From NCBI GenBank assembly GCA_032718475.1, contig JAUCBJ010005317.1, positions 1-29,217 of the forward strand: a stretch of 29,217 nt of DNA. Reading direction: 5' to 3'. The stretch is from Nemertoderma westbladi (Eukaryota > Xenacoelomorpha > Nemertodermatida > Nemertodermatidae). Every line of letters begins with the position of its first letter. Position 1 is the first letter of the stretch. Shown piece after piece: positions 16,752 to 24,711 of this stretch. The notes beneath the pieces were generated by a model. The model had not been told where the DNA came from, made no database searches, and saw nothing but the letters and a program-made list of their open reading frames with translations. The translations under genes and the position numbers were made by a program.

Positions 16752-19097
16752 TTAGCCATAAAATTTTTTGCAAATATCACAAATATAATCTTCCTCAGCT
16801 TCAATATATGTTGATGCAATGCACCGATCACACGCCCACCTTGAACATATATCACAGCCAGCCCAGTCTGTATCTCTGCCTTGACCATCATCACCACAAA
16901 TGTAACAGATTGATTCGTCAATGTCAGAGTCAGAATCAATTATTGAACTATGGGCTTTACCCTTTCCACATCCCTTAGCCTTAGTAGTACTGGCTTTCTT
17001 TTTGTTTTCTTTCTCTTGCAGTTTGTGCATTTTCTTTGCTTGGATTTCCTCGACTCGACGTTGCTCAGCCTCCATTCCACTGAATACTTCGTCAGAAGTT
17101 AGAACTCGCGCTTTTGTCTTTAAACGTATTGACCGCTTTTTTCCACTGTAATCAACTGCAGGTTGAAAAACGCTAGCATAGCTCTCTGAGATTACACCAT
17201 ATGTAACCAAGGGATTCTGCAGAACTGATGTCAGATGACCAGAATTTGAAAGTCCACTGGAACCCGGACGTGGACCTAGTCCTGTTGACGTTGATGGAAT
17301 AGTGTAAGGTATTGGTATAACTGGTCTCTCTGAGACTTGTGGTTGCTGAAAGATGGAAGCGATAAGCTGATCATTCCATAATTGTGATGAATTGTCAAGT
17401 GGATGATGACAGGACTCAGCAGTCGTGACAGTGCATGTTATAGAACTTGAAAGTCTACTGGAACCTGGATGTGGACCCAGTCCAGTTGAGGTTGATGGAA
17501 TAGTGTATGGTAGAACTGGTCCCACTACATGTGATTGCTGAAAGTTGGGAGTGATGAGCTGATCATTCAATAGTTGTGATGAATTGCCAAGTGGATGATG
17601 ACAGGATTCATCAGTAGTGACAGTAGATGTTATAGAACTTGAAAGTCCACTGTAACCTGGATTAGTGACTGTGGCAAGTTGATCGAGCTGATTAAGCTGA
17701 TTCAGTAAGTTGATGTCAATTGGTGCTGAGATATCACCAGTAGTGCTTGAACGTGTTGAAATCGATATCAGAGACGAGGATGCAGTAGTTGTTGTCACAG
17801 CAATGGTGCAGGTGGTTGACACAGAACTTCCAGTTGATATAGGCATCAAATCCACATCAGCACTATCAATGAGGCCAGAGTGGATCAGCTGTGTCTTATC
17901 GATGCTGTTTAGATCGAATGGAACAAGTCCTGCTCCCCTAAACCCTGCTTTGATGTTCTTTCTTGTCATGGATTCATCTAATGGAATTCGCAGCATCCGC
18001 GGTATATCTGTTTTGGATATCCACAGTGATCCTCTCAAGCATTGCCCAATGTTTACAAGCTTTGACAGACAGGACTTGAAGCTCTTATACACTGCAACGT
18101 CCAGTGGTTGCGTCACATGTGTAGAATTGGGAACGAAAGTAATTAGTAGAACATTGTTAATACGTGCCATACGAATTAGATCAACGTTCAAGTGTGGACC
18201 ACAACTATCTAACGTCAGAATGTTGACAACGCCTTGTTTCTCGATCTTGTGCTTCAGGAAGAGCTTGGAGAAATATTTGACCATCAAGTCGCCATCTATA
18301 AACCCTGACTCAGACCGGCCATACACTGCTCCAACAGGTCCATTCTTGGCATAATTTCCACCAGGAAAGGCACCCTTGAATATGATGAATGGTGGCATGT
18401 CATTCCCACTGGCATTAACAGTGCAGCCAGCACTTACATGTTCACCAATGCCAGCCTTCAGCTTTGTGGCGCGAGTTAATTTCTTCACTGGAATCACCAC
18501 CTTCGTTGTGTCCTTTGACAGGTCTATGGAAGTTTCATCAAAGTTCCACAAACAGTCGGGATGGATAATATCCAGAAAACCACCTGGTTTTGAAACAGCT
18601 ATGCCAGCATCAATCAGTTCCTTTCTAACCATTCCGAAATAGTCACGGATATCATCAACTGTGACTGAAACTCGGCCTTTGTCCTGCCGTGCTGGATTTC
18701 TCAGCTTTAGATCAGTGTGACGTTTCATAAATCCTTGAAACCAGTGATATTGGTGCGAATGATTATTATCAAACACGGGTGTATCATATTTCCCATGTCG
18801 AACATTGGCACTGTCTACACAACGTGCATGTAACATTACTATCCCTGGTGTCATTGGGTACCCCCGTATTGCAACATACTCCACATACGCTGCTAGAGCT
18901 GATTCATCTTCCTCAGACAAGATTGTTGGAGCACCCAATTTGCAGTCAAGTGTTACTTTCCCGTGGACTCGATTTTGTAATGTAGTGCGAGGCACTCCCC
19001 AATCACGAGCAGCAGATTTGATGGGTACTTTCTTGTTTATAACTTCATCGTAGGCTGCTAACATGTCTCGGTTATCCCACTGTCGCCTTTTCGCCAT
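16752..19097 (-). CDS. Pogo-family DDE transposase with C-terminal PHD-like finger (781 aa)
   Basis: Cut-and-paste transposase acting in the nucleus on the TIRs of its own element. Domains in order: a psq-type helix-turn-helix at residues 6-48 (KSAARDWGVPRTTLQNRV); a CENP-B-type second DNA-binding segment ending near 119-136 (WFQGFMKRHTDLKLRNP); and a DDE_1 catalytic core with D187 (NFDETS), D297 (LTLDSCGPH) and D333 (TQPLDVAVYK). The last two aspartates are 35 residues apart (DD35D), as in pogo/Tigger proteins. A low-complexity Ser/Thr-rich linker (about 415-650) contains a tandem duplication. A Lys/Glu/Arg-rich probable coiled-coil and nuclear-localisation stretch lies at about 660-715. Eight cysteines at 731-776 form a PHD-like double zinc site (C-x2-C-x13-C-x2-C-x4-C-x2-C-x13-C-x2-C). 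The Met codon at 19095-19097 is the first in the frame and starts a typical MAKRR N-terminus. No stop or frameshift interrupts it, so it looks functional. Confidence 0.93.
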   Translation of the reverse strand: MAKRRQWDNRDMLAAYDEVINKKVPIKSAARDWGVPRTTLQNRVHGKVTLDCKLGAPTILSEEDESALAAYVEYVAIRGYPMTPGIVMLHARCVDSANVRHGKYDTPVFDNNHSHQYHWFQGFMKRHTDLKLRNPARQDKGRVSVTVDDIRDYFGMVRKELIDAGIAVSKPGGFLDIIHPDCLWNFDETSIDLSKDTTKVVIPVKKLTRATKLKAGIGEHVSAGCTVNASGNDMPPFIIFKGAFPGGNYAKNGPVGAVYGRSESGFIDGDLMVKYFSKLFLKHKIEKQGVVNILTLDSCGPHLNVDLIRMARINNVLLITFVPNSTHVTQPLDVAVYKSFKSCLSKLVNIGQCLRGSLWISKTDIPRMLRIPLDESMTRKNIKAGFRGAGLVPFDLNSIDKTQLIHSGLIDSADVDLMPISTGSSVSTTCTIAVTTTTASSSLISISTRSSTTGDISAPIDINLLNQLNQLDQLATVTNPGYSGLSSSITSTVTTDESCHHPLGNSSQLLNDQLITPNFQQSHVVGPVLPYTIPSTSTGLGPHPGSSRLSSSITCTVTTAESCHHPLDNSSQLWNDQLIASIFQQPQVSERPVIPIPYTIPSTSTGLGPRPGSSGLSNSGHLTSVLQNPLVTYGVISESYASVFQPAVDYSGKKRSIRLKTKARVLTSDEVFSGMEAEQRRVEEIQAKKMHKLQEKENKKKASTTKAKGCGKGKAHSSIIDSDSDIDESICYICGDDGQGRDTDWAGCDICSRWACDRCIASTYIEAEEDYICDICKKFYG
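17248..17660 (-). repeat. In-frame tandem duplication in the transposase linker
   Basis: The segment starting GYSGLSSS (residue 481) is repeated from about residue 545, and a third partial start lies near 617. The unit is 192 to 201 bp (64-67 residues) and includes ESCHHPL, NSSQL, NDQLI and PYTIPSTSTGLGP motifs in each full copy. Copies diverge at scattered sites and by a three-codon indel, yet keep the frame, suggesting selection or a recent origin. Confidence 0.9.
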
Positions 19098-19577
19098 AAT
19101 AAAACTTCAATATATAACAGAATAAATAATACCAGAACAGATATTGTAATTTACAAAATAAAGAGAGGTGCCTATATTATGGTAACGTTTTTGATTGCTC
19201 ATGATTCCTACCCAGAAACGGGCACCACGTACTAACTACAGAACGGAGTTGTTCTAAGGCCTAACCTATGTTGTTTCTGCAAGAAGTATATATTCAATAT
19301 CTAAAAACACCACATACTACTATGATGGACCTACAGAATTGTGATTCAGTCTATGGTGCAATAAAATAGCCTACTGTCGCTCGAGATTTCAGGCGACAGA
19401 AAAGCATCAGCTGATTTTCCCCAACAATTTATTGCATCATTACAGGCCCCAGGTCAAATAGCTGTTGACTAAACTTAAAAAGGGGTAAGTGGTCAACTTA
19501 GAAAACCTCATTTTGAATACTCAATACGAAAATTCAGCCAGATATATAAAAAAATGTTCAAGGGTGACCATATTTGG
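19098..19577 (-). promoter_or_regulatory. Upstream region of the transposase, between start codon and right TIR
   Basis: About 480 bp without a recognisable gene. It must contain the transposase promoter, but no convincing TATA box or initiator stands out. It includes subterminal GTGCC(T)ATATTATGG (near 19170) and ACGGGCACCA (near 19218) motifs resembling the TIR core, which may be transposase-binding or autoregulatory sites. Confidence 0.4.
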
Positions 19578-19603
19578 GTGTGCCTATATTCGGGTGTTGA
19601 CGG
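19578..19603 (-). repeat. Right terminal inverted repeat of the pogo element
   Basis: On the minus strand it reads CCGTCAACACCC followed by GAATATAGGCACAC, and it is followed on the + strand by the TA target at 19604-19605. An adjacent second motif (ACCATATTTGGGTGTGCC, near 19568) looks like a further transposase-binding copy. Confidence 0.9.
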
Positions 19604-19799
19604 TACTATGTAAAACTACAGTATATTTGGAAAACTAGAATATCAATAAATATTATTAGAATGTGAAGTGAAGTCTGCACTGCACTGCTAACCAACTAAA
19701 TCCACCTAAAAAAAACGTGAAGAAAATGAAAACAGGATGACAATGGTAATGCATTCTGGCATTCGCCGATTCGCGCATGACACTGAATAATCTGTCAGT

Positions 19800-20186
19800 C
19801 TGTTGTGCCGGTAATTGAACATGTTTAGAAGACTTCGTGCAGCACGTTTGATACTGAATCAATCCAGTGAAACGTTTTAAGAGACCTTCGCCTTCGCGCA
19901 GTATGTGAGATACTGAAACAAATCAGTTGAAACGTTTAAGAGACCTTCATGCAGCACGTACATGGAGTACCTGGGTACCATAACAATCTGTTGAAATGTT
20001 TAAGATACCATTGCGCAGCACATCTTGCAGTCTTGGATTTGGATACTGAAACAATCTATTGAAACGTTTAAGATACCTTCATGCAGCATGGGGGTACTCT
20101 GTAACAATCTATTGAAACATTTAAGATACCTTTGCGCAGTATATGGGATACAGCACATGCAGCACATTGGATTTGGATACTGAAAC
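19800..20186. repeat. ~52-bp minisatellite, left block
   Basis: Units follow the pattern GATACTGAAACAATCTATTG, then AAACGTTTAAGAGACCTTC, then ATGCAGCACGTTG (about 52 bp). Several units here are longer or degraded. The array continues unchanged in phase after the inserted hAT element (right block 21449-22690). Confidence 0.9.
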
Positions 20187-20284
20187 CAGGGTTGATAAAA
20201 ATCATGATTTTTAAAAAAACATCAAAAAAATCAGATTTTTTTGATTTAAATCAGATTTTTTTGATTTAAATCAGATTTTTATGA

Positions 20285-20690
20285 TTTAAATCGGGTGACT
20301 ACAAAGCAAAGACCCAATTAACAAAGACCTGTACAAAACACATCTGTTAACTTTCGTTTATTGTTTTGGTTCCCCCAACACGCTTCTGTAACCTGCTCCT
20401 TTACTAACCTGCTCCTGTAAATGGCAATGGTACCTAATGCTCTATATGGCAATGGGACCTAACGCCCTTTGGGACGTAACGCATCTTTACCTCTTTGTTT
20501 TGTAGAGTTCCCAAAGCTCATTATGTTACATTGCCATTTAAAGTAACAGGTTAGTAAAGGAGCATGTTACAGAGGCTTGTTGACCAAAACAATAAACGAA
20601 AGTTAACACATGTTTCAAGATTATGCAGGTCTTTATTATTTGGGTCTTTGGTCTTTGTTTTGTAGTCACCCATTTAAATCACATTTTTTT
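20285..20690. mobile_element. ~0.4-kb fold-back nested inside the hAT element
   Basis: The left arm GGGTGACTACAAAGCAAAGA continues through AACTTTCGTTTATTGTTTTG and CTGCTCCTTTACTAACCTG. The right arm is its inverse, from about 20540 to GTAGTCACCC (ending near 20670). It therefore carries the shared core block twice, in opposite orientation (20355-20404 and 20559-20598). The centre includes two GGCAATGG(G/T)ACCTAA repeats. It may be an inserted MITE or a hAT-internal palindrome. Confidence 0.75.
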
Positions 20691-20719
20691 ATTTAAATCA
20701 GAATTTATATGAAAACATT

Positions 20720-20920
20720 GTGAAGACTTCTCGCTTTATCAATGCCCTCTTGTTTAAACGGGATCCCGATCCTTGTACCGAAACACCGGGATCCCAGCGA
20801 AATAACCAATCCCGATTCCGACTTTTTTGGAACGGGATCCCGAAGTTTAAAGTGTTAAATAAATTTGTTGAACATCTAAAAAAAGTTCCAGCAGAATGGA
20901 AATGTTTTGATTATATCTAA
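20720..20920 (+). CDS. Unrecognised 66-codon open frame inside the hAT element
   Basis: The frame starts MKTSRFINALLF and ends FVEHLKKVPAEWKCFDYI. I do not recognise it. The first half overlaps GGGATCCCG-type palindromic repeats and is unlikely to code. The last ~25 residues look more protein-like and could be a scrap of transposase coding sequence, but a chance frame is at least as likely. Related GATCCCGG-rich sequence recurs at 21073-21120. Confidence 0.15.
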   Translation: MKTSRFINALLFKRDPDPCTETPGSQRNNQSRFRLFWNGIPKFKVLNKFVEHLKKVPAEWKCFDYI

Positions 20921-21448
20921 TTTTTATTTCAGTAAACCATTCAGTAATAAATTATAAGATATTATAATATAACTTTATCTTACTAATATTTCAGAAGTGT
21001 AAAATAAAGTGAGTGTTACCGAAAACTCGCCACATATACTATGAACTTTAATGAATTTAATCCAAAATTACACGGGATCTCGAGAGTGATAATCCCGGTC
21101 CCGGTCCCGATCCCGGAAATCCTGAAACGTCTGAATTCGAATATAAACTAAATAAACAAAAAACTGAATAGGACTCTAAACTACAACTTAATTAATGGTC
21201 CTGTGTATACTGTATGGTATTGAAAATGCGAGCGACATGATACTGTATTTTCATGTAAATATTTAGGTAATTTGAATCATTTATTAATAATCAATAATGC
21301 AATGTTAATCCTGGCCTTAAAGCATGGTTGATAAAATTCATGATATTAAAAAAATCAAAAAAATCTGATTTTTTTGATTTTTATATGTGATTTAAATCAT
21401 GATTTAAATCAATGATTTAAATCAAATGATTTAAATCAAACAACCCTG

Positions 21449-22690
21449 ACTGAAACAATCTATTGAAACGTTTTTAAGAGACCTTCATGCAGTTGCAGCA
21501 TGTTGGATACTGAAACAATCTATTGATGAAACGTTTAAGAGACCTTCATGCAGCACTTTGGATACTGAAACAATATATTGAAACGTAAGAGACCTTCATG
21601 CAGCACGTTGGATACTGAAACAATCTAGTGAAACGTAAGATACCTTCATGCAGCACGTTGGATACTGAAACAATCTATTGAAACGTTTAAGATACCATTG
21701 TGCAGCACTTTGGATACTGAAACAATCTATTGAAACGTTTAAGATACATTCATGCAGCACGTTGGATACTGAAACAATCTGTTGATACGTTTAAGAGACC
21801 TTTGTGCAGCACATTGGATACTGAAACAATCTATTGGAACGTTTAAGATACCTTCATGCAGCACGTTGGATACTGAAACAATATGTTGAAACGTTTAAGA
21901 GACCTTTGTGCAGCACATTGGATACTGAAACAATCTATTGAAACGTTTAAGATTCCTTCATGCAGCACGTTGGATACTGAAACAATCTGTTGAAATGTAA
22001 AGAGACCTTCGCGAGTTCGCGCAGTATGTGAGATACTGAAACAATCCGTTGAAATGTCCAAGAGTCAACAATCTGTTGAAACGTTTAAGAAACAGACCTT
22101 CATGCAGTACGTTGGATACTGAAAAAATCTATTGAAATGTTTAAGAGACCTTCGCGCAGTATGTGAGATACTTAAACAATCCGTTGAAACATTTAAGAGA
22201 CCTCCGTGCAGCATGTGGGGGTGGGGTACTCTGTAACAATCTATTGAAACATTTAAGATACCTTCGCCCAGTATCAGAGTATCCAGTATATAGGATACTG
22301 AAACAATTCGTTGAAATGTGTAAGAAAGAATAATCTGGTGAAACGTTTAAGAGACCTTCATGCAGCACATTGGATTTGGATACTGAAACAATCTATTGAA
22401 ACGTTTAATAGACCTTCATGCATCACGTTGGATACTGAAACAATCTATTGATGAAACGTTTCAGAGACCTTCGTGCAGCACATTGGATACTGAAACAATC
22501 TATTGAAACGTAAGAGACCTTCATCCAGCACATTGGATACTGAAACAATCAATTGAAACGTTTAAGAGACCTTTGGGCGCAGTATGTGAGATACTGAAAC
22601 AATCTGTTGAAACGTTTAAGAGACAGAGAGACCTTCGTGCAGCACGTTTGATACTGAAACAATCTGTTGAAACGTTTAAGAGACCTTCGC
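21449..22690. repeat. ~52-bp minisatellite, right block (~24 copies)
   Basis: Same unit as the block at 19800-20186. Two unit types alternate irregularly: one ends CATGCAGCACGTTG and the other GCGCAGTATGTGAG. The array ends directly in a C homopolymer. Minus-strand open frames with repeated RFNRLFQY-like peptides (21843-22061, 22141-22368, 22549-22791) are by-products of the unit. Confidence 0.93.
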
Positions 22691-22706
22691 CCCCCCCCCC
22701 CCCCCC
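22690..22706 (-). repeat. Poly-C (G on the minus strand) run of 17 bases
   Basis: A homopolymer at the junction between the minisatellite and the GGAGCC-rich element. Confidence 0.95.
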
Positions 22707-22727
22707 GTACTGGTTGGGACTTAGATA

Positions 22728-23379
22728 TAGGGCTCGATCGGAGCTCCGGCCATTTTGGCACCTCCGGCTCCTGCTCCGGCTCCGGTAACAATATTGCCGG
22801 AGTTAATTTTTTAATAAAGTATTATATTTCGTGCATATTCTAATCTGAACAATTATTTACACTATAAGTACAGAAGTACTGTAGTACAGCTTCAATGTCA
22901 ATCATAATACTGCAGTATTTACTTAAAGTCAATGACTGACTGACTGTTGACTGTTCTGCAGTACTGGTACTGGTGATTGGCCAGCTGGCTGACTAGCAGA
23001 CTATTACAGATAGGCCCTACTGTAAAAAGTTGTAAATGCTATGATTGTACACTGTCGATTTGCATATTGTACACTGTCGATGAATGATTTACTGCTGTCA
23101 TGCCAGCATACTGTACTGCAGTACTGGTACACGTACGGTAGGCTACCTACAGCTACAGTACACACCTCTACCACAATTAGACTATAAATTATGAAATTAA
23201 TAAGACCTACAGTACGATTGATTATGAGCGATTGGCGAACGATAACCATACTTTATTTATATATTTTTTAATAAATAATTAAATTTTTAAAATTTTTGAA
23301 AAACTCCGGCTCCGGCTCCGGCCAAATTGTCCAACTCCTGCTCCGGCTCCGGCCAAATCCCAACTCCGATCGAGCCATA
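22728..23379. mobile_element. Second copy of the GGAGCC-rich hAT-like family
   Basis: The ends TAGGGCTCGATCGGAG and CTCCGATCGAGCCATA are inverses apart from the right terminus, and they match the 7559-8248 element (TAGGGTTCGACCGGAGC). Both ends are followed inward by CTCCGGCTCC repeats. The interior is unrelated AT-rich DNA without a transposase. I find no matching 8-bp flank (CTTAGATA versus CTAACCAG), so it is old or one end is rearranged. Confidence 0.7.
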
Positions 23380-23408
23380 CTAACCAGTGGTTAGGCAACT
23401 GTTGTATA

Positions 23409-23481
23409 CTTTCTTTTTCTGTTGTATGGTTCAGTGGTTAGTAACCACTGAACCATCTGACCATACAATAGAAAAAGAAAG
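23409..23481. repeat. Short near-perfect hairpin with tRNA A-box-like core
   Basis: CTTTCTTTTTCTGTTGTATG then GTTCAGTGGTTA is followed at once by its inverse (TAACCACTGAAC ... CATACAATAGAAAAAGAAAG), with arms of about 32 bp, a ~7-base bulge and almost no loop. TGGTTCAGTGGTTAG resembles a Pol III A box, but no B box follows. Confidence 0.75.
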
Positions 23482-23993
23482 GCGAGCGACAGAGTGAAGC
23501 AAGCCAAAATTTTTAAACAGCTAATGCAATTTTTAAGGCACTTCCATAGCCTAACTGCCTAATTGTTAAACCTGTAAACTAAGAAATCGGCGCCGGTTTT
23601 TATTTTTGGGAGCGCCATGGGCCAAAGCCGGCGCGCTTTACGATTTTCGAGCACGCCACGCGCCAAAGTCGGCGCGCTTTACGATTTTCGAGCGCGCCAC
23701 ATTGGCGCGCTTTTATTGCAAAGTGCGCCGGATTAATCCGGCGCAAAGTGTATGGATTCCAGTCTGGGGCTGACCCCAGTTTAAGTGGGGAGTGGGCCTG
23801 GTTTAATTAAAACCAGAAGCTGCAGAGGCGTAACATAGCAGCATAGGCAGATAAGGGCAAGCCTAGTTTGCATTGTGAATTAGGTAGGCTGGTAGGCCTA
23901 TTAATACATATTTTCCTCTGTTTTAACTATACACTCACTATTTGTATATTAATTCGATAATACGTAGGCCTATAGTATAAACTAGCGTTAGAC
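23482..23993. repeat. GC-rich GGCGCGC repeats and a 20-bp perfect palindrome
   Basis: A 41-bp unit (CCAAAG(C/T)CGGCGCGCTTTA then CGATTTTCGAGC) occurs at 23622 and 23663, followed by a partial third. GCGCCGGATTAATCCGGCGC at 23725-23744 is a perfect palindrome. The composition is far more GC-rich than the surroundings. The rest, to 23993, has no recognised feature. Confidence 0.7.
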
Positions 23994-24027
23994 TGGAGCC
24001 AGATTTTTGCCGGAGCAGGAACCGGAC
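23994..24027. repeat. Fragment of the GGAGCC-rich hAT-like family
   Basis: TTTTTGCCGGAGCAGGAACC followed by GGACC resembles the end sequence of the 7559-8248 element (TTTTTTGCCGGAGCCGG). Only one end-like piece is present. Confidence 0.45.
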
Positions 24028-24032
24028 CAGGG

Positions 24033-24275
24033 TTGCCAGTTTTACAACAACTAATAGCAGAGGGGAAACAATTTCTAAATGAAGGCACCAATGCGGACTC
24101 TGAATTCATAGAAAACATTCGCAATAAACTATATTCATACAACAATATAAAAATCGAAGATTTTAATCAACAAATCACAGACAAAATATCTGATGACGAT
24201 GAATATGAGGAAGAAATAGAAAATTATATTAAATTCCAGGAGGCTATAATGGACGGGACGTCTCCATTAGTTTAA
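24033..24275 (+). pseudogene. Acidic coiled-coil-like open frame upstream of gag
   Basis: An 80-codon frame with a short hydrophilic helix-rich pattern ending DDDEYEEEIENYIKFQEAI. Such acidic heptad-like segments (…DDEEYEEEIE…) occur near the N-terminus of retrotransposon gag proteins. It lies 62 bp upstream of the gag frame but in a different frame, so it may be the 5' part of the same degraded element. The family assignment is inference and no enzymatic motif is present. Confidence 0.35.
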
Positions 24276-24337
24276 CAAATTAGCTTAAAAGACTCCAAGA
24301 AAACCCATCGCCATCATCAACTTCCGTCAGAAATACA

Positions 24338-24711
24338 ATGACAACCCCACGCCCTGTTTCAACCGCCATTGCCCCACAACTGGTATCTACTGCTAGTTTT
24401 GCGGACTTTTTGCATTGGGAACAAAGGTGGGCAGATTTCTATGAATGCCAACATTTAGCACGCCAATCTATTGAAACACAACGTGCAACAATACGGTTAT
24501 GTTTCGATGACGAAATATTACGTTTTATTCAACGTGGCATTATTGCTATCCCAGACGAACCAACATTAAGTGATTTCATAACGGCAGTCCGAATATTTAT
24601 TCGACATCATAGAAATATTATTTTGGACCGGATGGCGTTTTACCAACGTTCACAAGAACAAGGTGAACCATTTAACGAATATTTAGATTCTATACAAGAA
24701 CTACAGTACAT
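24338..24711 (+). pseudogene. Ty3/gypsy-type gag (capsid) remnant
   Basis: The frame starting MTTPRPVSTAIAP contains FADFLHWEQRWADFYECQ, then LCFDDEILRFIQRGI, IRHHRNIILDRMAFYQRS and GEPFNEYLDSIQEL. This order (W-xx-RWxxY near the start, a central helix pair, then R-x-AFYxRxQxxGEPFxEYxxxLxEL) is what gypsy-like gag capsid domains show. The coat protein would package element RNA in cytoplasmic particles. Right after IQEL the frame runs into sequence from further downstream in pol: the zinc knuckle, protease and the beginning of RT are missing. The open frame itself continues to 24775 but is not gag-like there. Long terminal repeats were not found. Confidence 0.7.

Larger units (their letters stand above)
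12791..19603 (-). mobile_element. Complete 6.8-kb pogo-type (IS630-Tc1-mariner) transposon
   Basis: The left terminus CCGTCAACACCCAAATATGG and the inverse of the right terminus, CCGTCAACACCCGAATATAG, match over about 26 bp with three differences. The first 12 bases are identical. Each is flanked by TA (12789-12790 and 19604-19605), the invariant target of this superfamily. Further copies of a CC(T/A)AATATGGGCAC motif lie inside both ends (near 12973, 13005, 13073, 13127, 16278, 19170, 19565). The minus-strand transposase fills the right half. The left half is inflated by a nested ~3.1-kb insert. With intact ends and an intact gene, it could be autonomous or recently so. Confidence 0.9.
20187..21448. 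mobile_element. 1262-bp nonautonomous hAT element inserted in the minisatellite
   Basis: It begins CAGGGTTGATAAAAATCATG and ends with TTTAAATCAAACAACCCTG. Both ends carry many GATTTAAATC and AAAAAATCAGATTT motifs forming long AT-rich inverted ends. The 8-bp target ACTGAAAC is duplicated exactly (20179-20186, 21449-21456) and is part of the minisatellite unit GATACTGAAACAATC, so the empty site can be read directly from neighbouring units. (C/T)AGGG ends plus an 8-bp TSD define hAT. No hAT transposase is present. The interior holds a second fold-back and GGGATCCCG-rich sequence. Confidence 0.93.

Noticed and set aside
16721-16939. 72-codon minus-strand frame overlapping the transposase C-terminus
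   Set aside because: Alternative frame over the finger region; the main frame contains the eight cysteines.
17710-18354. 214-codon open frame on the + strand
   Set aside because: It lies entirely antisense to the transposase core, has no recognisable motif, and the opposite strand carries the clear catalytic residues.
18376-19053. Further + strand frames (18376-18642, 18779-18985, 18805-19053)
   Set aside because: Antisense shadows of the transposase N-terminal half.
21843-22791. Frames with repeated RFNRLFQY or KQSVETFKR peptides on both strands
   Set aside because: By-products of the ~52-bp minisatellite unit.
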